DNA from: Methylophaga sp. UBA3192
GTDB taxonomy: Bacteria > Pseudomonadota > Gammaproteobacteria > Nitrosococcales > Methylophagaceae
NCBI GenBank assembly: GCA_002363955.1
Contig: DEXE01000007.1
Coordinates: 268,808 to 332,807 of the forward strand
Reading direction: 5' to 3'
Length of the DNA stretch: 64,000 nt
Position numbers and translations under genes: made by a program. Shown piece after piece: positions 42,621 to 51,134 of this stretch (the stretch's first letter is position 1; every line of letters begins with the position of its first letter). Under the pieces are notes generated by a model. It was not told the DNA's origin and made no database searches. It saw nothing but the letters and a program-made list of their open reading frames with translations.

Positions 42621-43532
42621 TTATACCTTGAAAGGCTTAATTAATCGACTTAGAAACGCTTTAATGCTGAACTTTGGTTTGGGAAGCTTTTTAATTAGTT
42701 CATCAAAAAAGGGAGAAGTCACACTATTAGCAGGAAACGTTTTTACCTCAAACGTCGCGTCAATAGGCGTATCATCAAATCCGCTAACCACACAATTTAC
42801 ACCGCTACCATCAAACCCTGAGTTCTCAACCAAACTTTTTCTAGGGTACAGTACCAGCCCATTTTTTATAAACACACTCACGTACCAACGTATTGCCCAT
42901 GAATCAACCTTAGCCTTTTTTTGGGCTTCAAGCATTTTAAAGTATGGGTAGCGTCCATCCAAATTAAACTGCTTTTTCAGGTCAGGATTATTTTTTATAG
43001 TGTTGAAACTACTAGCTGTTTTATCAAATTTTTCCCATGAGTTTTGCCACGTCGCCCACCCCCAAGAGGATGTCAGAGGTAGAAACAAAGCATCTTCGTT
43101 AGATTGAATATCGACAGGAAACATATAACCGGCTATCTGCATGACTTGTTCATCGTGCTCATACTTATCAAGCCCTGCATTCATATACGCCAGAAAATGC
43201 GGTGAAACCTGCAAATCATCTTCCAATACAACAACCTTACCGAACTCATTACATATGCGAGTTACACCATCAATGACAGAATTTGCCAGACCCCAGTTGC
43301 TATCCCGCTCATAAATAGTGACGGTTTTAAAACCGGAAATTTGACGAATATATTCTCTTACCTGCCTAACGGTTTCTTCAACACTTTTGTCCTTTGCTGC
43401 ATCCGAAAAAACAAATAAATCAGACATTTCGGCTTGAGGATTTTTTAATAACGAAGTTACAGTTCTACGAGTATGTTCTGGTCGGTTGTAAACAAACAAT
43501 ATTATTGGGGCGAATGTCGTTTCTTTATTCAT
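42621..43532 (-). CDS. GT-A glycosyltransferase-like protein (GNT-I-like fold)
   Basis: A 303-residue protein. It opens with PIILFVYNRPEHTRRTVTSLL, the start of family 2/13-type transferases. FVFSDAAKD, RDSNWGLANSVIDGV and the DXD-like VVLEDDLQVSPHFL follow, then a WGWATW region also found in sugar transferases near capsule and nonulosonate genes. The ATG at 43532 is preferred to 43547 because it reduces the overlap with the upstream gene to 8 bp. Donor unknown. Confidence 0.8.
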   Translation of the reverse strand: MNKETTFAPIILFVYNRPEHTRRTVTSLLKNPQAEMSDLFVFSDAAKDKSVEETVRQVREYIRQISGFKTVTIYERDSNWGLANSVIDGVTRICNEFGKVVVLEDDLQVSPHFLAYMNAGLDKYEHDEQVMQIAGYMFPVDIQSNEDALFLPLTSSWGWATWQNSWEKFDKTASSFNTIKNNPDLKKQFNLDGRYPYFKMLEAQKKAKVDSWAIRWYVSVFIKNGLVLYPRKSLVENSGFDGSGVNCVVSGFDDTPIDATFEVKTFPANSVTSPFFDELIKKLPKPKFSIKAFLSRLIKPFKV

Positions 43533-45012
43533 AGGCTTTACCATCAATGTATTGATTGATTACACCTACTAATCTTTGCATGGACTGACCATCGTTTGGT
43601 CCAAGGAATCGTTGTGAAAATATCTGCATTTTCTGTCTAACTGAATCAAATTGTTCAGGCTGTTGCTGAATTTGCAATACCTTATCAATGGCTGCTTCTG
43701 CCGAGTCAACAACAATTGCTGCACCGTGTTTTTCTGGAAAGGGATATACGCTGTGTGACTTATCCAGTTGTAAAATAACTGGAATAACACCACATGCAGC
43801 AGCCTCGGACAATGTTGTAGAAAAAAAGCCCACTGCACTCTGGGTATTTATCAATGTTGCAGCTAACGAAAACTCCGGTGCATTCATCGGACTAATTCTA
43901 TGCGGATACTTTTGCTGTAAGTCATCAAAGCCAGGATGTTTATCAACAGGATGTTTTCTTACAATGATATCTATTCTTTCATCACGTTTTAGCAAGTCTT
44001 CTGCAAATTTAACAAGCAACAGATAATCCTGCTCACTAATATGTTTACTCACGGGCTGAGTATATATAACAACCCTATTCGGTTTTGTGGTGGTTACTCT
44101 TCGTTCATTTAGCCGATGAAATTCATCCAGCAAAGGACTACCAATCTCATGATAAGCTGGTTTTGGCGACACACTCTGGTAACGTTCAACAAAATCATTG
44201 CTCCAGCATAGCATCACATCAAAGCACATATTTCGATAACCACTATGTAACACCCCTGCGCGCCCACTCTGAATTCGGATAGTTGGAATCTCAAGTTGCT
44301 TTGCTGCTCTCGCCATTAACTCATCATAATGTGAGGTTCCCTCAGCAAATAAAAGTACTTCTGGACGTTCCTGTTGCAGCGCTATATAAGCCTGCTGATA
44401 AAACATGCATAAACGAAGATAAACAGGAAACAATGGGTTCCAAACTGATATGCCCAATCCAGAAGAAAAACCTTTCGGCATTGGCAATAACGCTGGACAT
44501 GCTCCTTGTTCTTTTACTTTTCCAGAAATCAACATGGGATGTGATGAGAAAAAAAGACATGTAGTTGATTTAAATTCAGATACCAAAGGTTGGAAGAAAT
44601 CAACAAATCGGCAATTTATGGCAAAAAAACCAATAGGTCGTTTTTCAGTACTGCTAACTGATTTGGCAGATAAGACGTTTGAAATGATAGAGCGATAATA
44701 ATCTCTGCCTAAACGTAACCAAGGTAAAGAGGTTGTAAACAGCCTTTTGGTAAGCGAAATTTCGGACGAATTTTCCCAATACCGATCGAATGTTTTGGTT
44801 AAATCCGACTCTTTGGCTGAATTACGCCATGGTTTTGTGAACTTGAGTAAGGGTAGTAAGCTATATGGCCTAGCCATAGCTTCAAAATAAAAATAACGCT
44901 CAAATGCTCCACGCAGACAATTATTTTTATAAGTCAGATAGTCTGGTTGTTGCTGTTCAATCCAATCAAACAACTCCGTCATTAAAGCGGTTAATTTTTC
45001 CTCTCCTGTCAT
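43525..45012 (-). CDS. GT-B-like protein of a surface-glycan locus, possible CMP-sugar transferase
   Basis: A 495-residue protein that I do not place in a known family with certainty. The C-terminal half has a GT-B look (RVVIYTQPVSKHISEQDY; IIVRKHPVDKHP; AATLINTQSAVGFFSTTLSEAAACGVIPV), as in CDP-glycerol and polysialyltransferase-like capsule enzymes. The HP motif (KHPVDKHP) is the one shared by bacterial sialyl- and polysialyltransferases and capsule Kdo transferases. It sits directly downstream of the CMP-sugar synthetase gene, so it may transfer the CMP-activated acid. That is inference. Confidence 0.6.
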   Translation of the reverse strand: MTGEEKLTALMTELFDWIEQQQPDYLTYKNNCLRGAFERYFYFEAMARPYSLLPLLKFTKPWRNSAKESDLTKTFDRYWENSSEISLTKRLFTTSLPWLRLGRDYYRSIISNVLSAKSVSSTEKRPIGFFAINCRFVDFFQPLVSEFKSTTCLFFSSHPMLISGKVKEQGACPALLPMPKGFSSGLGISVWNPLFPVYLRLCMFYQQAYIALQQERPEVLLFAEGTSHYDELMARAAKQLEIPTIRIQSGRAGVLHSGYRNMCFDVMLCWSNDFVERYQSVSPKPAYHEIGSPLLDEFHRLNERRVTTTKPNRVVIYTQPVSKHISEQDYLLLVKFAEDLLKRDERIDIIVRKHPVDKHPGFDDLQQKYPHRISPMNAPEFSLAATLINTQSAVGFFSTTLSEAAACGVIPVILQLDKSHSVYPFPEKHGAAIVVDSAEAAIDKVLQIQQQPEQFDSVRQKMQIFSQRFLGPNDGQSMQRLVGVINQYIDGKAYE

Positions 45013-45020
45013 TCGAGACT

Positions 45021-45719
45021 TTAGTTCCCGCTTGCCAGAATCGCATCTGCGACTAAAAAGTCAATGGGATTATCAATATCCACTGAATGCGTGCGACTCA
45101 TCAGATAAGGCACAGCGTTTTGATAAAGTGTTAATAGTTTTGAATTTTGAAAATCCTTGATTTTTCTGACATAAATTGCACCATTAGGATGGTAAGCAAT
45201 TTTTTGATCCTGACTCCGTGTATTACCTGTCAACATTGGACTATGTTCAAAAACAGGTGTCCACTGATCCCCCTCATCATAGAATGCAAATGAGATAGGG
45301 AATCCATATTCAGTTGCAGAAAAAACCGGTTTACCCTTTTCTTCAAAAAGTTCGATTGCTTCGTCAATGTGTTGTGAGTTACGTAAGGGTACGGTAGGTA
45401 AGCCCATCAAAAATACATCATTCGGGTCTGAGAATATCTTTTGATAACCGTCTTTCAGGTAGTCAAAAATCTTTACTTTGTCGCTCGCCTGTTCCGGTTC
45501 GCGATAATCAAGCTTCAATTTATCACTTTTAATATAGCGATTAGCGATATCCCAATATTCTTGAGAATCAGTCGAGAATATAACCCTATCAACCTTTTGC
45601 GCGTTAACAAAAGCCTCTAATGTGTGAACCACGAGAGGCTTGCCAGCCAGCATTTTTATATTTTTACCGGGTAATCGTTTTGAGCCGGATCGAGCGGGTA
45701 CAAATGCCACATAAGCCAT
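45021..45719 (-). CDS. CMP-nonulosonate (acylneuraminate) cytidylyltransferase-like
   Basis: A 232-residue NeuA/PseF/LegF-like protein. The nucleotide motif ARSGSKRLPGKN (residues about 8-19) and VIFSTDSQEYWDIA are diagnostic. GLPTVPLRNSQHIDEAIE and the HPNGAIYVRKI and DIDNPIDF segments complete the pattern. It would form a CMP-sugar from CTP and a 2-keto-3-deoxy sugar acid. It shares one base with the stop of the DapA-like gene and leads to a candidate transferase gene. The acid is not predictable from this gene. Confidence 0.88.
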   Translation of the reverse strand: MAYVAFVPARSGSKRLPGKNIKMLAGKPLVVHTLEAFVNAQKVDRVIFSTDSQEYWDIANRYIKSDKLKLDYREPEQASDKVKIFDYLKDGYQKIFSDPNDVFLMGLPTVPLRNSQHIDEAIELFEEKGKPVFSATEYGFPISFAFYDEGDQWTPVFEHSPMLTGNTRSQDQKIAYHPNGAIYVRKIKDFQNSKLLTLYQNAVPYLMSRTHSVDIDNPIDFLVADAILASGN

Positions 45720-46663
45720 TAGCTGAAAAAGTCCTGGATAGCTTTGTCTACTTGATTATGGACGGTGACAACTTCCTGATATTCGGTATCGTTCAAATGT
45801 TTCAGAGGCATCCGATCACGACGATGCATAAAGCCAGCGGCCTGCAATAACGCTTTGTTTGTTCTGTGCCAACCATATTTTGAGGCACATTGGTCAAAAA
45901 ACGGTGCTTCCAGCTGATTCAGAATAAAATCGATTGTTTTTTGATCATCATTTTTCCATGCTTGCCAAAACGCTTCACCAATACGGGCATCGAGCATGGA
46001 AATCCCATTCAGATAGGACTTAGCTCCAAAAGGCTTATATTGCATCAATGTTGATTTACGTCCTGCAATCACTACCCGTATGCGCGGCTCAAGTTCCAGA
46101 GCCAGACAAGTAGTTTCAAAATCTTTTGCATCTTCTTTCAACGCCACGATTTCAGGGATACTGGGCAGTTTTCTGAATAATGAATGCGGCCAATGCATTT
46201 GAGTACCGTCATAACCTGATAAAAATGGCATTTCATGTACCAGGATAGGCATATTTGAATTTCGGCCGACTTCAGCAAAATGATCCAAGATCTGTTCATC
46301 ATTGAAATACTTTTCTCGCACAATCAATGAGATCAAATCGGCACCGGTTTCTTTTGCATGGACAGCGAATTCAGTACTTTCTTTGGTCGAGCAATGGATA
46401 GGATCACCAACCACCACAATGTTTTCAGGATCAAGCCGCTTCAGCAGTTTTATACAAAACTCATTCAATTCCATAATTTCTGAGTGTTTCAACTGAGAAT
46501 AACGTGAGTTATAAGCCATTACATAAAACTTTCTGGCACCACCAATGTAGAGATGATTCAGATATCGTTCCAGAGACTCATAATCAATATTTTCCTGTTC
46601 ATCAAAAGGAGTGAATACAGTGTAAACACAACCTTCCAACCCCTGTTTCAAATGTTCATACAT
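45719..46663 (-). CDS. DapA/NanA-family aldolase-like protein with an altered active site
   Basis: A 314-residue TIM-barrel class I aldolase homologue. The Schiff-base Lys is present (IVALKED, Lys176). The family's catalytic Tyr, normally in YNVP, is replaced by His143 in ILVHEMP, and the TTGE loop is replaced by NSRYSQ. It may therefore use another 2-keto acid, or act as a dehydratase or epimerase, as some DapA-family members do. The ATG at 46663 has AAGGA seven bases upstream and is clearly preferred over 46690. It overlaps the SDR gene by 8 bp. Confidence 0.75.
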   Translation of the reverse strand: MYEHLKQGLEGCVYTVFTPFDEQENIDYESLERYLNHLYIGGARKFYVMAYNSRYSQLKHSEIMELNEFCIKLLKRLDPENIVVVGDPIHCSTKESTEFAVHAKETGADLISLIVREKYFNDEQILDHFAEVGRNSNMPILVHEMPFLSGYDGTQMHWPHSLFRKLPSIPEIVALKEDAKDFETTCLALELEPRIRVVIAGRKSTLMQYKPFGAKSYLNGISMLDARIGEAFWQAWKNDDQKTIDFILNQLEAPFFDQCASKYGWHRTNKALLQAAGFMHRRDRMPLKHLNDTEYQEVVTVHNQVDKAIQDFFS

Positions 46664-47699
46664 TGGTGATTCCTTTTGTTCTTCTGTCAATATCAGTGAA
46701 TACCATTTCAGTTGCTATTTTTTCAACCGATCTGGAACCCTGCCAATTTATTTTGTTTAGTAATTTTTTAGCATTGCCGGCTCTTGCACTAGTATCGAAA
46801 GGTCTGAAATAACGTTCTGATACCACAGCTAAAGGCATTCCTGAAGATTTATCCACGCAAACTTCATCGACGCCCGTACCTTCAAACAATGGGTCAAATC
46901 CAGCTGCAATGGCAGAAAAACGCAGGAAATCTCTAACGGTTGTTAATTTACCGGTAGCAAATACATAATCATCGGCTGCTTTTTGTTCTAACAAGCTCAT
47001 CATGGCGGCAGTGTAATCTTCTGCTGCACCCCAGTCTCTCGCTGAGGATAATGCACCTAATTCAATCGGGTCACCATTATCTATTTTTAATCTAGCCAGG
47101 TTAAATGAAATTTTCCGCGTTACAAAATTTCGTCCGCGTAATGGCCCTTCATGATTGAATAAAATGCCAACTGAAGCATGAAGATTGTATGTCTCGCGGT
47201 ACATCCGAACTAACTCTTGAGCAGTAAGTTTGGATATACCATAAGGATTCGCCGGTTTAAGCTGGCTTTCCTCACTAAGTAACGTATTGGGTGCAGCCGG
47301 ACCAAACACCTCAGAGCTTGAAGCAAAAAACAATCTGGCTTCCGGCACAGTGTGCCGGATAGCTTCCAGCACATTCAGCGTACCTAACGTGTTGGCCTGA
47401 AGTGTTGTCACGGGATGAATAAAAGAATCCGCAACAAAACTCTCGCCGGCAAAGTGATAAATATGTGCTGGTTGAATAGATTTCAGAACATCATTCAAGT
47501 TAAACGGTTCATCAATATTGATATTGACTAACTTAACCTTGTCGAGAATATTCAGGTGATGTAATCGCCAGGTTTTTGATGCTGAACCTCTGCGAAACCC
47601 ACAATAGACTGTCCATCCGGCAGTCGATAGATGCTGAGCCAGATGCGCTCCATCCTGTCCTGTTGCCCCAATGATCAGTGCTGTCTTATAGTTAATCAT
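46656..47699 (-). CDS. GDP-mannose 4,6-dehydratase-like SDR
   Basis: An SDR of 347 residues. The Gmd-type start ALIIGATGQDGAHLAQ is followed by FFASSSEVFG (Ser-Ser-Glu catalytic element), YGISK (Tyr-Lys), GILFNHEGPLRGRNFVTRKI, SARDWGAAEDY and YFRPFD, so it is a real dehydratase-family protein and paralogous to the gmd at 53997. Campylobacter LegB, which acts on GDP-GlcNAc in legionaminate synthesis, belongs to the same group. The start is ATG at 47699, overlapping the synthase stop by 8 bp. Substrate inferred only. Confidence 0.8.
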   Translation of the reverse strand: MINYKTALIIGATGQDGAHLAQHLSTAGWTVYCGFRRGSASKTWRLHHLNILDKVKLVNINIDEPFNLNDVLKSIQPAHIYHFAGESFVADSFIHPVTTLQANTLGTLNVLEAIRHTVPEARLFFASSSEVFGPAAPNTLLSEESQLKPANPYGISKLTAQELVRMYRETYNLHASVGILFNHEGPLRGRNFVTRKISFNLARLKIDNGDPIELGALSSARDWGAAEDYTAAMMSLLEQKAADDYVFATGKLTTVRDFLRFSAIAAGFDPLFEGTGVDEVCVDKSSGMPLAVVSERYFRPFDTSARAGNAKKLLNKINWQGSRSVEKIATEMVFTDIDRRTKGITNV

Positions 47700-49512
47700 C
47701 AAACAACTCGGCTAATCTGTTTAATGCCTTTGCAAACCCGGCTCCTTCATCAAGATGTCCTTGCCAGACTTCAATGACCTTCATACAGTCCAAATCCATT
47801 ACAGAGCTAATTGCCGGCATGTTTTTTGTGTCCCCTTCACCAAAATGAAGTCCTTCACCATCAATTCCGGCAGCATCTGCAATATGCACATGCTGGACAA
47901 AACCTGAAAGTCTTTTAATAACCTCTGTGGCTTCAAAATCAAACACACTGTCACCCATACATAAATGACAAACATCCATGCATATCGGTAATTGGTACCG
48001 TTCAATTAACTCAACGTCTCTGGGTTGATTTACGGCTTCCAGTTTGACAGAACCACCAAAATACCATGCGATGGGAGGTAACCACTGGGGAAGAATGGAA
48101 ACGCCTTGTTTTCGAAACCCCTCTATTAACTGCGAGTGCTGCTGATAAAACTGTTCAATAGATTCATGCACAACAGAGAAGCTTCCTACGATTGGTACAT
48201 GCTGCCCTGTATGTTGCTGTAGTGCATCAGCTAAATCGACTGTTCGCTGGAGGATATTCTGGCTTTGCTCTGCTTGTAATGCATCTGCCGAGAATGGGTC
48301 CATCAGCTGAGTAGAATTGATGTAATCGGGCAAATGAATGCTGTATCGATTATCAGCATTGTATTGTTTTGCATCTACCTCAGATAGAACTTCGCCATAG
48401 GATAAATGAAACTCATAAGCACCCACCGGAAATTTTTGCTCAATGCCAGCCAAATCATGCAATCTAACTGGAATGGCAATTTTCCGGCTACGTGCAAAAT
48501 CTATAGCGGTGTCAGATACTGGAGGTGTTTTTTCAAAAACAGAACGACTTAATACTTGCCCGGGCGTTACCTCCCGAACTGTAGGGTGTTTCAGAAAAGG
48601 TTGTATCTCATTTTGCCCCAGACCAACTCTGGGGGAGCGGAAAACTAACTGCTCTGGTTTAATTATTTCCCCGGCGCTAATAGCCTGTTTTGCATAAAAG
48701 CTACGACCAAGATTTTGCAAATTAAGGAGTTCCCCTTGGTTGGCAACTCGTGGACCATTCCCCGCCATCAGTAATCCGATATGGTCTGCGAACATCGCCA
48801 TGCGAGAAAATTCGTCCGGGGTTGAACTTGTGGTGTGATCCAGCCCATTCGCATCTTTATCAAAGGTTATATGCCGCTCGATAACTGTAGCTCCCATAGA
48901 CATTGCAATTAATGTCACTTCCCAGTCATTGTCATGGCTTGAGTAGCCAAATGGACGTTGCCATTTATTCGCCATGTGCTGTAGATAGCCTAAACGGGAA
49001 TTTGTCAGCGATACCGGATAGTTGGATACGCAATGAAGGGCAAGCCAATTATCACCCTTGAATTGACTGATGGCATCATCGATCTCTGCTTCATTGTGAC
49101 AACCCAGCGACAGATAAACCGGCTTGTCCAATCTCAACATGCTATTAACAAGTTCAATATTTGATAATTCAACTGAAGGCACTTTGAAAAAGTCAAAGGA
49201 CGCTAAATCATCATTAAAGTCGAGCATATCCTGCGTATCAAAGAAACTAATCCCAACTGCAAGCCCGAGCTGTTTGCCCTGTCCTGTTAGTGACAATATA
49301 GTATCTGGTGAAAGGTAATTCCGACGAATTTCCGTCAGCAACATCTCATCGCCAATTTGTTTCGCATCATCAGCATAGGCATTTTCAAGGTTCCGATATT
49401 GAAACTTGACTCCCCATACACCAGCATTGGAGGCTGCTTTTATAAGATCCATTGCCTTATCGGCATCACCATCGTGATTAATGCCGATTTCTGCGATTAT
49501 TTTTATATCCAT
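47692..49512 (-). CDS. NeuB-SAF-TIM-barrel fusion: sugar-acid synthase with isomerase-like domain
   Basis: A 606-residue fusion. Residues 1-260 are a NeuB-type synthase: IIAEIGINHDGDADKA, VKFQ36-39, KVPS with Lys110, SSHD with His193 and ERH with His214 as metal ligands, and GLDHTTSSTPDEF. Residues 265-330 are a SAF/antifreeze-like domain (SFYAKQAISAGEIIKPEQLV). Residues 345-606 are an AP-endonuclease-2/xylose-isomerase-like barrel with CMDVCH (Asp513, His516), HVHIAD (His543, Asp546) and VIEVW (Glu581). The first part condenses an aldose with PEP; the second may isomerise or epimerise that aldose. A TTG at 49518 is an alternative start. Confidence 0.82.
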   Translation of the reverse strand: MDIKIIAEIGINHDGDADKAMDLIKAASNAGVWGVKFQYRNLENAYADDAKQIGDEMLLTEIRRNYLSPDTILSLTGQGKQLGLAVGISFFDTQDMLDFNDDLASFDFFKVPSVELSNIELVNSMLRLDKPVYLSLGCHNEAEIDDAISQFKGDNWLALHCVSNYPVSLTNSRLGYLQHMANKWQRPFGYSSHDNDWEVTLIAMSMGATVIERHITFDKDANGLDHTTSSTPDEFSRMAMFADHIGLLMAGNGPRVANQGELLNLQNLGRSFYAKQAISAGEIIKPEQLVFRSPRVGLGQNEIQPFLKHPTVREVTPGQVLSRSVFEKTPPVSDTAIDFARSRKIAIPVRLHDLAGIEQKFPVGAYEFHLSYGEVLSEVDAKQYNADNRYSIHLPDYINSTQLMDPFSADALQAEQSQNILQRTVDLADALQQHTGQHVPIVGSFSVVHESIEQFYQQHSQLIEGFRKQGVSILPQWLPPIAWYFGGSVKLEAVNQPRDVELIERYQLPICMDVCHLCMGDSVFDFEATEVIKRLSGFVQHVHIADAAGIDGEGLHFGEGDTKNMPAISSVMDLDCMKVIEVWQGHLDEGAGFAKALNRLAELFDD

Positions 49513-49542
49513 TATCAAAAACTACATATCCTGATTTAGAAG

Positions 49543-50394
49543 TTAATTTTTATGTTTTTTACGATTTAAGGTGTGATCCTGCACTTGATCACCAAGGATT
49601 CTTTTTGAGGCATTTCCTGTCCATTTGTTTATGTTCAGGAATGATTTTAACCACCAGCCAGCTGATAAGGGTTTGTCACTATAGCGTCGTAGATTTTTAG
49701 GGTGTGTATGTCCTCTGAGCACGCGTCTTTCTTGATCAGGTTGAACAATGCCACCTCGATGGAAACCATCGGAATCAAATATCAATAGATCCCCGGCTTT
49801 CAATTCAAGTGATACAGGGTTTCTTATTAACGACTCATCAATATCATTCGGAATATCCTCTACTCCACAACCTTGAGAGAGATGAAATCCCGCTCGATAA
49901 TGCCCTTCCCAATGTGTGCTGGGGCAATACTCAAAAGCACCATTTTCTTTAGTTGTATCCGTTAAGTAAAACCAAAATTTGATCGACTGCATCCTGTCAA
50001 AATGCCATGGAAGAATTGGAGTTTCAGCTGGTTTTTCGTGCGTTGCAAAAACCTCATCATTAAAATCTATTTCATGTGGTGCAAAGTAGGCTTCTGCGAT
50101 TTTTTTCAAAAAGTCATTACGAAACAGCTTTGTAATCTCAGGGAAATCGGTCAATGCATCATTGTGCCATGGAGAAAATCTTGCGGTTCGACCATCAGGA
50201 TTCATCGGATGGCCACTTTGAGAAATAATAGCTTTCGATGGATTAATGAGAATTTTTTCGAATTCTGTATTTATTAATCCAAGTTCACCTTCGGATATAA
50301 AGTTAGGAACATGTGTAATTCCAAAATTACGCATGTTTTTAACTGCCGAATCAATATCTTGTGAGCACGTAAAATCATAACTTTGCATTTGCAT
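49543..50394 (-). CDS. Phytanoyl-CoA dioxygenase-like Fe(II)/2-oxoglutarate oxygenase
   Basis: A 283-residue PhyH-family oxygenase. The iron facial triad is visible: H-x-D in LPWHFDRMQ (about residue 135) and the distal His in DSDGFHRGG (about 220). The 2-oxoglutarate Arg is in ERRVLRGHTHP. Such enzymes hydroxylate small molecules, lipids or sugars. The gene sits among glycan genes, shares 20 bp with the SGNH gene and looks A+T-rich. It could oxidise a sugar of the repeat unit. The substrate is unknown. Confidence 0.8.
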   Translation of the reverse strand: MQMQSYDFTCSQDIDSAVKNMRNFGITHVPNFISEGELGLINTEFEKILINPSKAIISQSGHPMNPDGRTARFSPWHNDALTDFPEITKLFRNDFLKKIAEAYFAPHEIDFNDEVFATHEKPAETPILPWHFDRMQSIKFWFYLTDTTKENGAFEYCPSTHWEGHYRAGFHLSQGCGVEDIPNDIDESLIRNPVSLELKAGDLLIFDSDGFHRGGIVQPDQERRVLRGHTHPKNLRRYSDKPLSAGWWLKSFLNINKWTGNASKRILGDQVQDHTLNRKKHKN

Positions 50395-51133
50395 TGCCTT
50401 TTACCGACTTCAGTAAACCTCTGAATTTCGAAAATAATTTCTTAAATGATGACTTACTATCTGGTTGATATGTAAAACACGAAAACCTTTCATCATATAA
50501 AAAATCTGACTGAAGCGTTTTAGAGTTTCTATGATAAACATGCTCTGAAACATCAAGTTCAAAACCAGCCTGTTTAATTTTTTCTTCTATCAGAGGCTGA
50601 ACACTTAAATCAAGATGAACAACATCTGCCATAAATTGAGATTTGATAGAATCATGATTCATAATATCTTCCATGATATCGATAAAAGGTATTTTATTGT
50701 TGCTACAGATAATTCTTAATTTTTTATTAAAGCAGTCTACATATTTATTTTGTTGAATTCGTTCGGAAGGAGTAATGTTAAATACAAGGATTTGTATATT
50801 AAAATTTTTTTTGGCCCATGTGAGAAAATCTCCATACCTTTGTGCACTTCGACTCAAGAGTTCAAAAGGCTCAGCAATCTCTTCAGAGGTTACAGGCTCC
50901 CAAGGCGTCCACCCTTTGCCTAAATAGTAACGAGTATCCGGCTCTCCAAGTACAAATAAAACTGGGGCATTATCTTCCAGATTCTTAAGGGCGGCACTAA
51001 CTCTCTTTTTTAATTCATTAAGATGAGCATCGCTTATAAAACACATCTCTTTGCCTGGACCAATAAACAATGGGAAAAAATTATGGTTATTCGCAAAACT
51101 GCGCGTGTGACTATCGCCAATAACATAAATCAT
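50375..51133 (-). CDS. SGNH-hydrolase-like protein
   Basis: A 252-residue protein starting MIYVIGDSHTRSF, the GDSH nucleophile block of SGNH enzymes, with a C-terminal DVVHLD that supplies the Asp-His pair. Two blocks between are looser. There is no signal peptide, so it would act in the cytoplasm. Candidates in polysaccharide loci are sugar O-acetyl esterases or transferases. A+T-rich and probably recently acquired. It lies 1 bp after the ABC transporter stop. Confidence 0.7.
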   Translation of the reverse strand: MIYVIGDSHTRSFANNHNFFPLFIGPGKEMCFISDAHLNELKKRVSAALKNLEDNAPVLFVLGEPDTRYYLGKGWTPWEPVTSEEIAEPFELLSRSAQRYGDFLTWAKKNFNIQILVFNITPSERIQQNKYVDCFNKKLRIICSNNKIPFIDIMEDIMNHDSIKSQFMADVVHLDLSVQPLIEEKIKQAGFELDVSEHVYHRNSKTLQSDFLYDERFSCFTYQPDSKSSFKKLFSKFRGLLKSVKGNANAKL

Positions 51134-51134
51134 A

